Under the pieces are notes generated by a model. It was not told the origin of the DNA. It made no database searches and saw only the letters and a list, made by a program, of their open reading frames with translations. The position numbers were made by a program, and so were the translations under genes. A DNA stretch of 44,116 bases, taken from assembly GCF_016786325.1 (NCBI RefSeq), contig NZ_JADWYU010000148.1:1-44116 (forward strand). The letters run 5' to 3'. Below, piece after piece: positions 25,901-33,064 of the stretch (the stretch's first letter is position 1; each line of letters starts with the position of its first letter). This stretch comes from Frankia nepalensis. GTDB taxonomy: Bacteria > Actinomycetota > Actinomycetes > Frankiales > Frankiaceae.

Positions 25901-26754
25901 CGGGTGGGGACGGCATCGGCCCGCGGGTCCCAGGGGCCGATCGGGACGGACGGGGCCCATGAGCCCGACGGGACCTGCCCGGCCTGGGAAGCGGCGGGGG
26001 GAGCAACGGACTGGGGGTCCCAGGGCCCGGCGGGGCGCGAGGTCGCGAGCGGGTTCCAGGACTCGGTGCGGGCAGGGGGCCCGGGTGTGTCCTGGGGTTG
26101 GTGGGCTGGGGGCGGCGGCTGGGAGTCCCAGGGGCTGGCGGGGGGCGAGCCGCCGAGGGGGCTCCAGGATTGTGGGTCCTGGGGCTCGGGTTGGGCTGGG
26201 GCCGGCTGGGGGTCCCAGTGCTCGGCGAGGGGCGACGCGACGAAGGGGTCCCCGAAGGGCACGGGCATGGGCCCGGCGGGCTGCTCCCAGGCCGAGGCGG
26301 CGTTCCAGTGCTCGTCCCGGCGTTCGGCGCGCTCGGCGGGACGTCCCCACGCGTCGGCCGGCCGCGACGCGTCGGCCCAGGGCCGGTCGTCGGCGGGCTC
26401 GTCGACCGATGTGACGGACACCGCCAACGTCGGCGGATGCGCGGCCGCCGGAGCCGCCGGCGGGTGCGGCACCAGCGTGAGCATCGGGCCTTCCGGGGAG
26501 CCAAGCCGCAGGTACGACTCGTCGTGGATCAGCACCCGCCCGACCCGGCCGCCGTTCTGCCAGGTGCCGAACGTGCTGATGTCCACCGCGGCCCAGCCTT
26601 CGGTGGTCGGCTCGATGAGCAGGTGGCGCCGGGAGACCCGGTCGTCCGCCAGCAGGGGGTCACCGCCGGCCGTCCGACCGATCACGCACGACTGGCCCTC
26701 CGGAATGACGGCCAGGATCTCGTGCCCGCTGCGTATGGTCAGCCCGGCTGACAT
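22954..26754 (-). CDS. Double-FHA ABC transporter (Rv1747-like), ATPase fused to ABC2 permease
   Basis: The 1266-residue protein starts at ATG 26754. FHA domain 1 covers about 5-95 (CVIGRTAGGD, VSRRHLLIE). Then come about 400 disordered residues rich in Pro/Ala with regularly spaced Trp (PWDPQ, SWNPL). FHA domain 2 covers about 505-590 (TVIGRALSSDIVV, SREHA, SANGTYVNG). The ABC ATPase follows, with Walker A GPSGAGKST (643-651), Q-loop YVPQDD (about 687), signature LSGGQ (825-829), Walker B LLYLDEPTSGLD and H-loop VVVTHS. Six hydrophobic segments of an ABC2 permease (about 985-1250) end the protein. This is the architecture of mycobacterial Rv1747, an exporter controlled by Ser/Thr kinase PknF through its FHA domains. 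An 85-residue Gly/Asp/Leu-rich insert (about 735-820) between Q-loop and signature is unusual. The substrate is unknown. Confidence 0.95.
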   Translation of the reverse strand: MSAGLTIRSGHEILAVIPEGQSCVIGRTAGGDPLLADDRVSRRHLLIEPTTEGWAAVDISTFGTWQNGGRVGRVLIHDESYLRLGSPEGPMLTLVPHPPAAPAAAHPPTLAVSVTSVDEPADDRPWADASRPADAWGRPAERAERRDEHWNAASAWEQPAGPMPVPFGDPFVASPLAEHWDPQPAPAQPEPQDPQSWSPLGGSPPASPWDSQPPPPAHQPQDTPGPPARTESWNPLATSRPAGPWDPQSVAPPAASQAGQVPSGSWAPSVPIGPWDPRADAVPTRSWRPQPEASPAEPGDPRPSGPTAANPWDPQGTLVIDRSDLGGLVPESAGRSRGGFADPVADPVAPPVADPARPPGLPSVSPPARRPVAGGAAAPSEWPVEDRTASPPPVRSAPRTAYPTPRLAPAPQPGPAPRPAQAPRPAARRADEPVATPDERHGDEPVGASSTRRAGRRSEPAQPRAAVPLTVKRHHERPTLLPRKARSGSGPRMPPAEGDPPDGGAGLGRVHTLRPGRTVIGRALSSDIVVGDLLTSREHAALFVDADGVEIVDLDSANGTYVNGHRVDRARLRAGDFFSIGHHVFHTGAAAAQDAAPTRLVEYLDRGDVTFQVDGLCVDVGETRLLHDVTFRLPGRALLGVIGPSGAGKSTLLGALTGFSPATIGSVRYSGRDLYAEYDELRRRIGYVPQDDILHTALTVRQALEYGAQLRFPAETTREERARRIDEVLVELGLTNQPDGNDQPDGADQPGEAPARHSGRDSGTAGRRRRPGDAEGFVGGDLDGPDDFVGLHGLEEGLDGLSGLDGLDGEAPRGVDLPGLKVSKLSGGQRKRTSVALELLTQPTLLYLDEPTSGLDPGLDKEVMGSLRRLADGGRTVVVVTHSVANLELCDYLLVLAKGGHVAYFGPPEHALEFFGRDSWSDAFQLLKNPKSAVKLAHRYRNSKYFIRGSASVPKPRPAPLENIRQQSVLSQALTLSRRYVRVIASDPSYLRLLIAYPIVLGLIPRTLPSAYGLAVSPAPDESNTAAPNILLILILMACFMGMSNSIRELVKEREIYRRERGIGLSTAAYVGSKVAVLGMITTAQSVVLTLVGLAGVRISGDGVLLGMPLLEVMIAVAATAIASAMMGLVVSALVDNADKTLPPLVVLAMAQLVFMGAMMPLMGKVGLEQLSWLFPARWGYGATASVIDLITVQRIGDERFAPGIPVDPLWKHTTTTYLTDLAVIAVIGLVCAIVAARLLRRLDPQSAHSARRARAHSSTRGRRRR

Positions 26755-27260
26755 CGTCGCCCCGCTTCCATGACCCCCCAGTGAGATGTCTTCCAGAGCG
26801 GCGGAGCGCGCATCGCGTGAAGGCCGTCCGCCTGGGAACTGGTGAACGGCCGGTAATCAGCTGGTGCCGCGCGGCGCCGGGGCAGCCGTGGCCCGCATGC
26901 CCGTGACCTGAGGGTTCGGGCGTACCGCCGGCCTCAGCCGCCGTTCAACAACCGGCGGACCGCGCGGGCGGCACCCGTTGGGAGAACGGCACTTCCAGCG
27001 GGACGATGATTGATTTGAGCCAGCCCGGGGTGGTGCGCACGAGGGCGAGCATAACTCGGCATATAGGTGCCCCGAACCGACGGTGGGACGACGCGGGAGG
27101 GGTTCACCAGACCGATGCGTTGCGCACCCGGAATGGTTGTGTCCGTGACCGGCGGGTCGCGTTCGTCAGTACACGCGCGGCGCGGCGTGTCCCGGAAATC
27201 CCCGGACCGCGGCCCGCCGCGTGAGCGGCGGGGGGCGGCGGGGGGCGACGGGGCTCCGGT
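26755..27260. other. Gap of about 500 bases upstream of the FHA-ABC transporter gene
   Basis: No supported gene. It lies between the acyl-CoA ligase stop and the transporter start, both leftward, and should contain the transporter promoter. A relatively AT-rich patch at 27005-27075 (ATAACTCGGCATATAGG near 27050) is the only distinctive stretch. Confidence 0.4.
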
Positions 27261-28859
27261 TCAGCCGACCTGGCGGGCCGCGCCGGTCCAGTAGCGGGCC
27301 CGCAGGGCCTTCTTGTCTGGCTTGCCCACGGCGGTGAGCGGGAGGGCGTCGACGAACTCGACGCTCTTGGGAGCGTGGTGGGGGCCCTTGCGCTCCTTGA
27401 CCAGCGCCGTCAGTTCCGCCGCCAGCTGTTCGGGGGACGCGGGCGTGCCGGCGCGGAGCACGACGACGGCCTTGACGGCCTCCCCCCACTTCTCGTCGGG
27501 CACGCCGACGGCCGCGGCCGCGGCGACCGCGGGGTGGGCGGAGAGCGCGTCCTCGATCTCGCGGGGGAAGACGTTGAAGCCACCGCTGACGATCATGTCC
27601 TTCTTGCGGTCGACGATCGTGTAGAAGCCGTGCTCGTCCTGGCGGGCGATGTCGCCGGTGTGCAGCCAGCCGCCGGCCAGCGCCTCGGCGGTCTGCTCGG
27701 GTTTGTTCCAGTAGCCCTTCATGACCAGCGGGCCGCGCACGCAGATCTCCCCGGGCTCGCCGGGTGGTACCTGGCGTCCCTGGTCGTCGAGCAGCGCGAC
27801 CTTCAGCCACGGCACCGGCCGTCCGCAGGAGGCCAGCCGGGCGGGGTCGTCCGGGTCGTGTTCCTCCTTGCGCAGCACGAGCACCGTCTGCGGGGCCTCG
27901 GTCTGCCCGTAGAACTGGAAGAAGACCGGCCCGATCCGCCGGATGGCGTCGCGCAGCCGGGTGGGCGACATCGCGGAGGCCCCGTAGAAGACCGTCTCGA
28001 GGCTGGACAGGTCGGTCTGGTCGAACCGGGGATGGTCGAGGATCGCGTAGATCATCGCGGGGACCAGGAAGATCGAGGTGATCCGGTGGCGTTCGATCGC
28101 GTCGAGGACCTGGCCGGCGTCGAACTTGGGGAGCACGACCACGGATCCGCCCTGGAGCAGGACCGGGACGATGAAGGGCGCGCCCGCGTGGCTCAGGGGT
28201 GTGCAGACGAGGTGGCGCAGGTCGGTCGGCCACTGCCATTCGGTGAGCAGGATCTGGGTCATCGTGGCGCTGCCGCGGTAGGTGGCCATGACGCCCTTGG
28301 GCTGACCGGTGGTCCCGCCGGTGTAGGCGACCGCGGCGATCCCCTCCGCGTCGAGCCGGGGGGCGACCAGCGGCCGCGGCTCGTAGCCCTCGGCGAGCGC
28401 GGCCAGATCCTCGCCGACCTCGCAGGGCCCGAACGACAGCAGCCGCTTGAGAGTGGGCACCCGCTCGGCGAGCTGGGCGGCGCGCTCGGCGAAGGACGGG
28501 TCGAACACGAGCGTCTCGATCTCGGCGTCGGCGAGGACGTAGGCGTGGTCGTCGAGCGAGCCCAGCGGGTGCAGCGAGGTGTTGCGGGCGCCGGCGACCA
28601 TGTAGGCGCCCATCGCGTACAGCACCTCGGGGCGGTTCGTGGAGAGCATGGCCACGCCGCTGCCCGGCCGGACGCCGCTGGCGGTGTAGACCTGCGCGTA
28701 CCTGCTGATCCGCGCGGACAGCTGGGCGCCGGTCAGCGTCCCGCCGTCGAGGTGGATCGCGGGCCGGTCGGGGTGCCGGCGTAGCGCCGCGATCAGCAGG
28801 TCGGGAAGGAACGCGCCGCGGTACAGGTCCGCCGCCTCGTCGGGCGATACGCCGCTCAT
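27261..28859 (-). CDS. Acyl-CoA ligase (FadD-like AMP-binding enzyme)
   Basis: I place the start at ATG 28859, with GGAGG nine bases upstream; the frame is open to 29138. The 532-residue enzyme has all the ANL-family signatures. The P-loop is YTGGTTGQPKGV (179-190), then FYGQTEAPQTV (A5 motif), GWLHTGDIARQDEHGFYTIV with DRKKDMIVSGGFNVFPREIE (A7-A8), and the C-terminal catalytic lysine in LPLTAVGKPDKKALR. It converts a carboxylic acid, ATP and CoA to the acyl-CoA through an acyl-adenylate. It is the third gene of a leftward operon after an NTF2-like protein and an SDR. The neighbourhood suggests activation of a fatty, steroid-side-chain or terpenoid acid. The chain length cannot be read from sequence. 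Confidence 0.93.
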   Translation of the reverse strand: MSGVSPDEAADLYRGAFLPDLLIAALRRHPDRPAIHLDGGTLTGAQLSARISRYAQVYTASGVRPGSGVAMLSTNRPEVLYAMGAYMVAGARNTSLHPLGSLDDHAYVLADAEIETLVFDPSFAERAAQLAERVPTLKRLLSFGPCEVGEDLAALAEGYEPRPLVAPRLDAEGIAAVAYTGGTTGQPKGVMATYRGSATMTQILLTEWQWPTDLRHLVCTPLSHAGAPFIVPVLLQGGSVVVLPKFDAGQVLDAIERHRITSIFLVPAMIYAILDHPRFDQTDLSSLETVFYGASAMSPTRLRDAIRRIGPVFFQFYGQTEAPQTVLVLRKEEHDPDDPARLASCGRPVPWLKVALLDDQGRQVPPGEPGEICVRGPLVMKGYWNKPEQTAEALAGGWLHTGDIARQDEHGFYTIVDRKKDMIVSGGFNVFPREIEDALSAHPAVAAAAAVGVPDEKWGEAVKAVVVLRAGTPASPEQLAAELTALVKERKGPHHAPKSVEFVDALPLTAVGKPDKKALRARYWTGAARQVG

Positions 28860-28927
28860 GGTGCTGTGCCTCCGGTCTCCGGGCGGGTCACATGGCCTAC
28901 TTGGCGGCGACCGCCGCCTGGTTGGCG

Positions 28928-29698
28928 TTACTTGGCGGGGAACCGCTGCGCGGCGTCGAGCCGGATGTTCTCGCCGTTGAGATAGGGATTGCGGATGATC
29001 GCCTCGACCAGGAGGGCGAATTCCGCGGGGCGCCCCATGCGGTGCGGGAAGACGATGGTGGCGACCAGCTTGTCCTTGAGTTGCTGGGAGGCACTGAGCA
29101 TGAGGTCGGTGCCGATGGTGCCCGGCGCGATGCCGCACACCCGGATGCCCAACGGTGCCAGGTCGCGGGCGAGGGGCAGCGTCATGCCCAGGATGGCCGC
29201 CTTCGCCGCCGCATAGGCGACCTGGCCGGCCTGTCCCTCCAACCCGGCCAGCGACCCGGTGTTGACGACGACGCCGCGCTGACCGTCCTCATCCGGCGTG
29301 TTCGCGGCCATCGCGGCGGCCGCCAGCCGGGTCACGTTGAAGGTCCCGACCGTGTTCTTGGCCAGCGTGCCGACGAACGTCGCCAGGTCGTGCGGCGCGC
29401 CATCCCGGCCGACCGTGCGGGCCGGCCGGGTGCCGCCGCCGGCCACGTTGGCCACGATCGACAGGGTGCCGAGCTCCCGGGCGGCGTCGATCGCGGACGC
29501 GACGTCGGCGTCGACGGTGACATCGCCGGAGACCGCCGTGGTCGTGGGCCCGAGCTCGGCGGCGAGGCTCTTCGCGCGCTCGCCGTCCAGGTCGAATATC
29601 ACCACGCCGACGCCGAGCCCGACGAGATGCCGGACGGTGGCCGCGCCGAGCCCGCCGGCGCCGCCCGTCACGATCGCCGACGCGGCCGTGAGGTTCAT
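28928..29698 (-). CDS. SDR-family oxidoreductase (3-hydroxyacyl-CoA dehydrogenase type 2-like)
   Basis: The 256-residue protein starts at ATG 29698, which overlaps the stop of the preceding gene by ATGA; the ribosome site AAAGGTGA lies inside that gene. It is a classical short-chain dehydrogenase. The cofactor loop is TGGAGGLGAAT (11-21) with Asp-Leu-Asp at the end of the second strand, predicting NAD preference. It also has NVAGG, a serine near VVNTGSLAG, and the catalytic YAAAK (Tyr162, Lys166). The blocks GVVVNTGSLAGLEGQ and RDLAPLGIRVCGIAPG resemble human HSD10-type 3-hydroxyacyl-CoA dehydrogenases. In the operon with an acyl-CoA ligase, a role in oxidising a hydroxyacyl-CoA or hydroxysteroid is plausible but inferred. 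Confidence 0.93.
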   Translation of the reverse strand: MNLTAASAIVTGGAGGLGAATVRHLVGLGVGVVIFDLDGERAKSLAAELGPTTTAVSGDVTVDADVASAIDAARELGTLSIVANVAGGGTRPARTVGRDGAPHDLATFVGTLAKNTVGTFNVTRLAAAAMAANTPDEDGQRGVVVNTGSLAGLEGQAGQVAYAAAKAAILGMTLPLARDLAPLGIRVCGIAPGTIGTDLMLSASQQLKDKLVATIVFPHRMGRPAEFALLVEAIIRNPYLNGENIRLDAAQRFPAK

Positions 29699-30456
29699 GA
29701 GTCACCTTTCGTGGCGCGGCCCGCCGCCGGACCCGCGGCCGGGCTGGCGGTGTCGCGATCGGTGTCGCCATCGGTGTCGCGATCGGTGTCGCCGTCGATG
29801 AGTCGGAGGCAGCGGTGCGGGTCGGGCCCGGAACCGTTGCGCAGGACCGTCCGCTTGCTCGCGGCGGCGTCCAGGTAGAGGACTTCGGACACCATGAGGC
29901 CGCCGGCGAACCGCAGGAAGAACGCGATCGGGATGGTGGTGAGGCACCGGTCCGCCGGTTCGACGTCCCGCCATCCCTGCCGCGCGGCGAGCGGGGCGGC
30001 CAGCAGCGTGCGCAGTACGCCCTGCCCGGCGATGACATCCCGGTCAACGACCAGATCCGCGAGGCGCAGCCAGGTCATCGCCGCGCCCTTCGCCTGGCCC
30101 TGGCGGCGGACGGTCTCGACGAGGGCGGCCCGGCCGGTCGTCGTGCTGGTTCCGCCCGCGTGCGTCACGAGGGTGAACGCCGGGTCCAGCGTCCTGCCCA
30201 GGCGGTCGGCGTCACCGATCAGCTCGCTGGCGAGCCGGTCGCGCAGCAGCCGCGGCGTGCCAAGCGCGGGCGCCTCGGCGAGTCGCCGGTCGATGAGACG
30301 GAATGCCCGCAGGACGTCGCCGTCGCCCAGGAGATCGGTGTCGTTCAGGACGCCGTCGTCCCCCAGGACGCCGTCGTCCCCCAGGACGCCGTTGCCGTCC
30401 AGGTGGTCGCCATCGTCCGGGTCATCGGTGTCGTCCGGTCCGGTGTTGGTCGTCAC
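29695..30456 (-). CDS. NTF2/SnoaL-like protein with repeat-built acidic tails
   Basis: The 253-residue protein starts at GTG 30456 and is the first gene of the leftward operon. Residues 1-45 are an acidic leader with GVLGDD repeats, encoded by 18-bp units around 30349-30400. Residues 48-210 look like an NTF2-like alpha+beta fold of the SnoaL kind: DRLGRTLDPAFTLVTHAGG, TGRAALVETVRRQ and FAGGLMVSEVLYLD. Such proteins are small enzymes or binding proteins, often hydratases or isomerases of steroid-like molecules, but no catalytic residues can be assigned here. The C-terminus has DGDTDRDT repeats from a 12-bp minisatellite (29750-29797). The stop overlaps the SDR start. Confidence 0.7.
   Translation of the reverse strand: MTTNTGPDDTDDPDDGDHLDGNGVLGDDGVLGDDGVLNDTDLLGDGDVLRAFRLIDRRLAEAPALGTPRLLRDRLASELIGDADRLGRTLDPAFTLVTHAGGTSTTTGRAALVETVRRQGQAKGAAMTWLRLADLVVDRDVIAGQGVLRTLLAAPLAARQGWRDVEPADRCLTTIPIAFFLRFAGGLMVSEVLYLDAAASKRTVLRNGSGPDPHRCLRLIDGDTDRDTDGDTDRDTASPAAGPAAGRATKGDS
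29750..29797 (-). repeat. In-frame 12-bp minisatellite, four copies
   Basis: GTGTCGCSATCG-type units occur at 29750, 29762, 29774 and 29786. They code for the DTDG/DTDR tail of the NTF2-like protein. Confidence 0.85.
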
Positions 30457-30659
30457 GCGTGCTCTCCAGCCACTCGGCCGCGGGACCTCGTCGCGGCGCT
30501 CCCGCCGCGACAGAACTTACTAACTGTCTCGTCCTGGGTCGATTGGTTGGTACTGTCTCATCGCGTGGTCGCCGTGGGCTGACACCCGCGGCCGCCCGCA
30601 CCGTGGTCGGTGACCGGCGGACCCCGTCCGCCCTGCCACGCCGAGAGGTGACGAGACAG
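30457..30659. promoter_or_regulatory. Divergent promoter region with repeated CTGTCTCRTC motifs
   Basis: This 203-base interval separates two operons transcribed in opposite directions. CTGTCTCGTC occurs at 30524-30533 and its exact reverse complement, GACGAGACAG, at 30650-30659, touching the ATG at 30660. A third related copy, CTGTCTCATC, lies at 30553-30562. The first copy is also half of the imperfect palindrome GACAG-N10-CTGTC (30509-30528). The stretch 30510-30565 is AT-richer than its flanks, as expected for promoters. These are candidate operators for a regulator, perhaps the TetR protein encoded at 35356-36072. Confidence 0.6.
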
Positions 30660-31826
30660 ATGGCACCCAACGACATCGGCGCGTTACGAGGCGCTGACGA
30701 GACCCTCAACCATCAGCTGGTGGACACGTTCGCCACCGTGGCCGAGTCCGACCTGGCCTGGACCGAGAAGATCTGGGGTTCGCTGGCCAGCACCGACGGC
30801 TCCCTGCAGGTCGACTTCGGGCTGGGGAAGTACCACAACCGGGGCGTCATGGACGGCTTCGCCGGTGTCTCCCGCGGACGTGAGCAGTGGACGGTCCGGG
30901 GCAGCCGGGAGCTGCGTACCAGCCCGGAGGAGACGGCCGTCGGCCCGATCCACTACGAGGTCGTCGAGGCGCTGAACCAGGTCCGGTTCCGGCTGGAGCA
31001 GAACGACGTGCAGCCGATCTCGTTCGATCTCGTCCTGTCCGGGGTGACTCCGCCCTTCTTCGAGGACCGCAATCTCGTCCGGAACCGCCGCACGGGCCGG
31101 GTGGACGTCAACGTCATTCGTTACCACCAGGGCGGCTGGGTGTCGGGCACCGTCACGGTCGGCGGCGAGACACACGACGTCCGCCCCGAGGCGTGGTTCG
31201 GGTTCCGCGACCATTCCTGGGGCGTGCGGCAGGCCGTCGGAACACCGCCCACCGACCTGATCCGGGGCAAGGTCCCAGGGCTGGCCGGGCAGGGTAAGGG
31301 CGGCATGAAGTGGACGCCGGCCTTCCTGCGCCGCCCCGACGGCTCGTACTACGAGACCGCGATCTTCATCGCCGAAGGCGCCTGGGGGTACACGTCGGCG
31401 TACCTGAACGAGGCCGACGGCAGGCAGTCGAAGATCCGCGCGGCCGAGCCGCGGATCAGCTACGACACCCGCACTCGGTTCGTGAAGGGCGGGGAGCTGC
31501 ACCTGACCATGGAGTCGGGCGAACAGCGGGTCATCGAGGTGGAGGCGCTCGGCGAGGCCGGCTTCTTCCTGAAAACCGGAGGATACGGCTCCTGGAACGG
31601 GCACATCCATGGCTCGTGGCTGGGGAAGCTGCACCTGGATGGCGAGTACCTCAAGGACTGCTGGAGCGACGAGAACCTGCGCGTCCTCGGCCAGCTGCGT
31701 GACACGCCTGTCCGGGTCCGGGAGGGCGACGCGGTCGGGTACGGAATCATGGAGAGCCTCATCCACGGCGAGTGGCCGGAACTCGGCCTGACCGCCGATT
31801 CCGACTTCCTGGTGTCGTTCGCGTGA
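30660..31826 (+). CDS. DUF7064/CrtC-AttH-like beta-barrel protein
   Basis: The 388-residue protein starts at ATG 30660; GAGAGGTGA lies upstream, and the frame is open back to 30303. It is rich in beta strands and carries FGFRDHSWGVRQ (about residues 180-191), a motif I associate with the DUF7064/DUF7065 group related to CrtC/AttH lipocalin-like hydratases and carotenoid 1,2-hydratase. It also has PISFDLVLSGVTPPFFEDRN and a Gly/Trp/His-rich segment, YGSWNGHIHGSWLG, in the second half. No signal peptide is seen. It is the first gene of the rightward operon, and its stop overlaps the P450 start by GTGA. A role in binding or modifying a large hydrophobic ligand is inferred, not shown. Confidence 0.72.
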   Translation: MAPNDIGALRGADETLNHQLVDTFATVAESDLAWTEKIWGSLASTDGSLQVDFGLGKYHNRGVMDGFAGVSRGREQWTVRGSRELRTSPEETAVGPIHYEVVEALNQVRFRLEQNDVQPISFDLVLSGVTPPFFEDRNLVRNRRTGRVDVNVIRYHQGGWVSGTVTVGGETHDVRPEAWFGFRDHSWGVRQAVGTPPTDLIRGKVPGLAGQGKGGMKWTPAFLRRPDGSYYETAIFIAEGAWGYTSAYLNEADGRQSKIRAAEPRISYDTRTRFVKGGELHLTMESGEQRVIEVEALGEAGFFLKTGGYGSWNGHIHGSWLGKLHLDGEYLKDCWSDENLRVLGQLRDTPVRVREGDAVGYGIMESLIHGEWPELGLTADSDFLVSFA

Positions 31827-33022
31827 CGACCGCGCCGGCCGCCGAGCGGCGGATCAACGTTCTCGACCCGGATTTCTACGTGGACCCGTGGGACTCCTAC
31901 CGCTGGCTGCGCGACGAGGCCCCGGTCTTCTGGGACCCGGCGCAGAAGCTGTGGGTCGTCTCCCGCTTCTCCGACGTCCTCGCGGTGGAGAAGGACGGCG
32001 CGCTGTACTCGTCGTTCTACGGCTCCCGGCCGCACATCGACCTGCGCGAGGACCTGTCCATGATCAATCTGGACGATCCCGACCACCAGACCCAGCGCAA
32101 CGTGGTGGCGCGGCGGTTCACCCCCCGAGCCATCCGCGGCCACGAACAGCACGTCCGCGGCGTCGTCACGGAGATCCTCGACGCCGTGACGCCGCTCGGC
32201 GAGTGCGAGGCGATCGAGGCCATCGCCTCGCGGCTTCCCGCGATCGTGATCGGTGACCTGCTCGGCTACCCCCGGGAGCTCTGGGAGCGGGTCCGGTACT
32301 GGTCGGAGCAGATCATGCTGCTGTCCGGCAAGACGTCGCCGGACGGGCCGCCGCACGTCACCCACCCCGGGCTCATCCCGGTGATCACCGACTTCCTCGA
32401 GACCACCGCGCAGATCATCAAGATCCGCCGGGCGGAGCCGCGCGACGACCTCATCTCGTTGTGGGCGACCACGCCCGGGTGGAGCACCAAGCGCGTCCTC
32501 GACGAGACCATCCTGGTCCTCGACGGCGGGGCGGAGACCACCCGGACCGTGATCGGCACGATGACCCGTGACCTCGCGCTGCACCCCGAGCAGCGGCGAC
32601 TGCTGCGCGACCAGCCCGAGCTGCTCGCCCACAGCGCGGTCGAGGAGTTCATCCGCTGGGTGTCGCCCGTCCTCAACATGAGGCGCACGGCGACCCGGGA
32701 CCACGAGCTGCACGGGCAGCACATCCGCGAGGGCGACCAGATCCTGCTGCTCTACCCCGCCGCGAACCGTGACCCGCGGGCCTTCACGGATCCCGACACC
32801 CTCGACGTGACGAGGGCGTCCGAACGGCACGTCGCCTTCGGCTTCGGCACCCACGTGTGCCTCGGCGCCCATCTCGCGCGCCTCGAGATCCGCGTGATGT
32901 TCGAGGAGATGCTGCGCAGGATGCCGGACTGGGAACTCGTCGACCCGGACGAGCCCAAGATCCTGCCGGCCACCTTCGCGCGGGCCTACGACCAGATCCG
33001 CATCCGCTTCACGGCGAGCTGA
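31823..33022 (+). CDS. Cytochrome P450
   Basis: The GTG at 31823 overlaps the previous stop (GTGA), indicating translational coupling, and gives 399 residues. The I-helix oxygen-activation motif is GGAETT (235-240). The ExxR motif is in VEEFIRW. The haem loop is FGFGTHVCLG, with Cys346 as axial ligand. There is no membrane anchor, as expected for a soluble bacterial P450 that needs a ferredoxin and reductase; neither is encoded nearby. It probably hydroxylates the pathway substrate at an unactivated carbon. The overall style resembles mycobacterial-type P450s acting on steroids or fatty acids, but subfamily assignment would need alignment. Confidence 0.96.
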   Translation: MTTAPAAERRINVLDPDFYVDPWDSYRWLRDEAPVFWDPAQKLWVVSRFSDVLAVEKDGALYSSFYGSRPHIDLREDLSMINLDDPDHQTQRNVVARRFTPRAIRGHEQHVRGVVTEILDAVTPLGECEAIEAIASRLPAIVIGDLLGYPRELWERVRYWSEQIMLLSGKTSPDGPPHVTHPGLIPVITDFLETTAQIIKIRRAEPRDDLISLWATTPGWSTKRVLDETILVLDGGAETTRTVIGTMTRDLALHPEQRRLLRDQPELLAHSAVEEFIRWVSPVLNMRRTATRDHELHGQHIREGDQILLLYPAANRDPRAFTDPDTLDVTRASERHVAFGFGTHVCLGAHLARLEIRVMFEEMLRRMPDWELVDPDEPKILPATFARAYDQIRIRFTAS

Positions 33023-33064
33023 GCACGGGCCGCGACCACCCGGAGCAGGCAGACGGAGCAGGCA

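Noticed and set aside
27375-28784. 469-codon plus-strand frame opposite the acyl-CoA ligase
   Set aside because: It is the antisense shadow of a well-supported enzyme gene, common in very GC-rich DNA.
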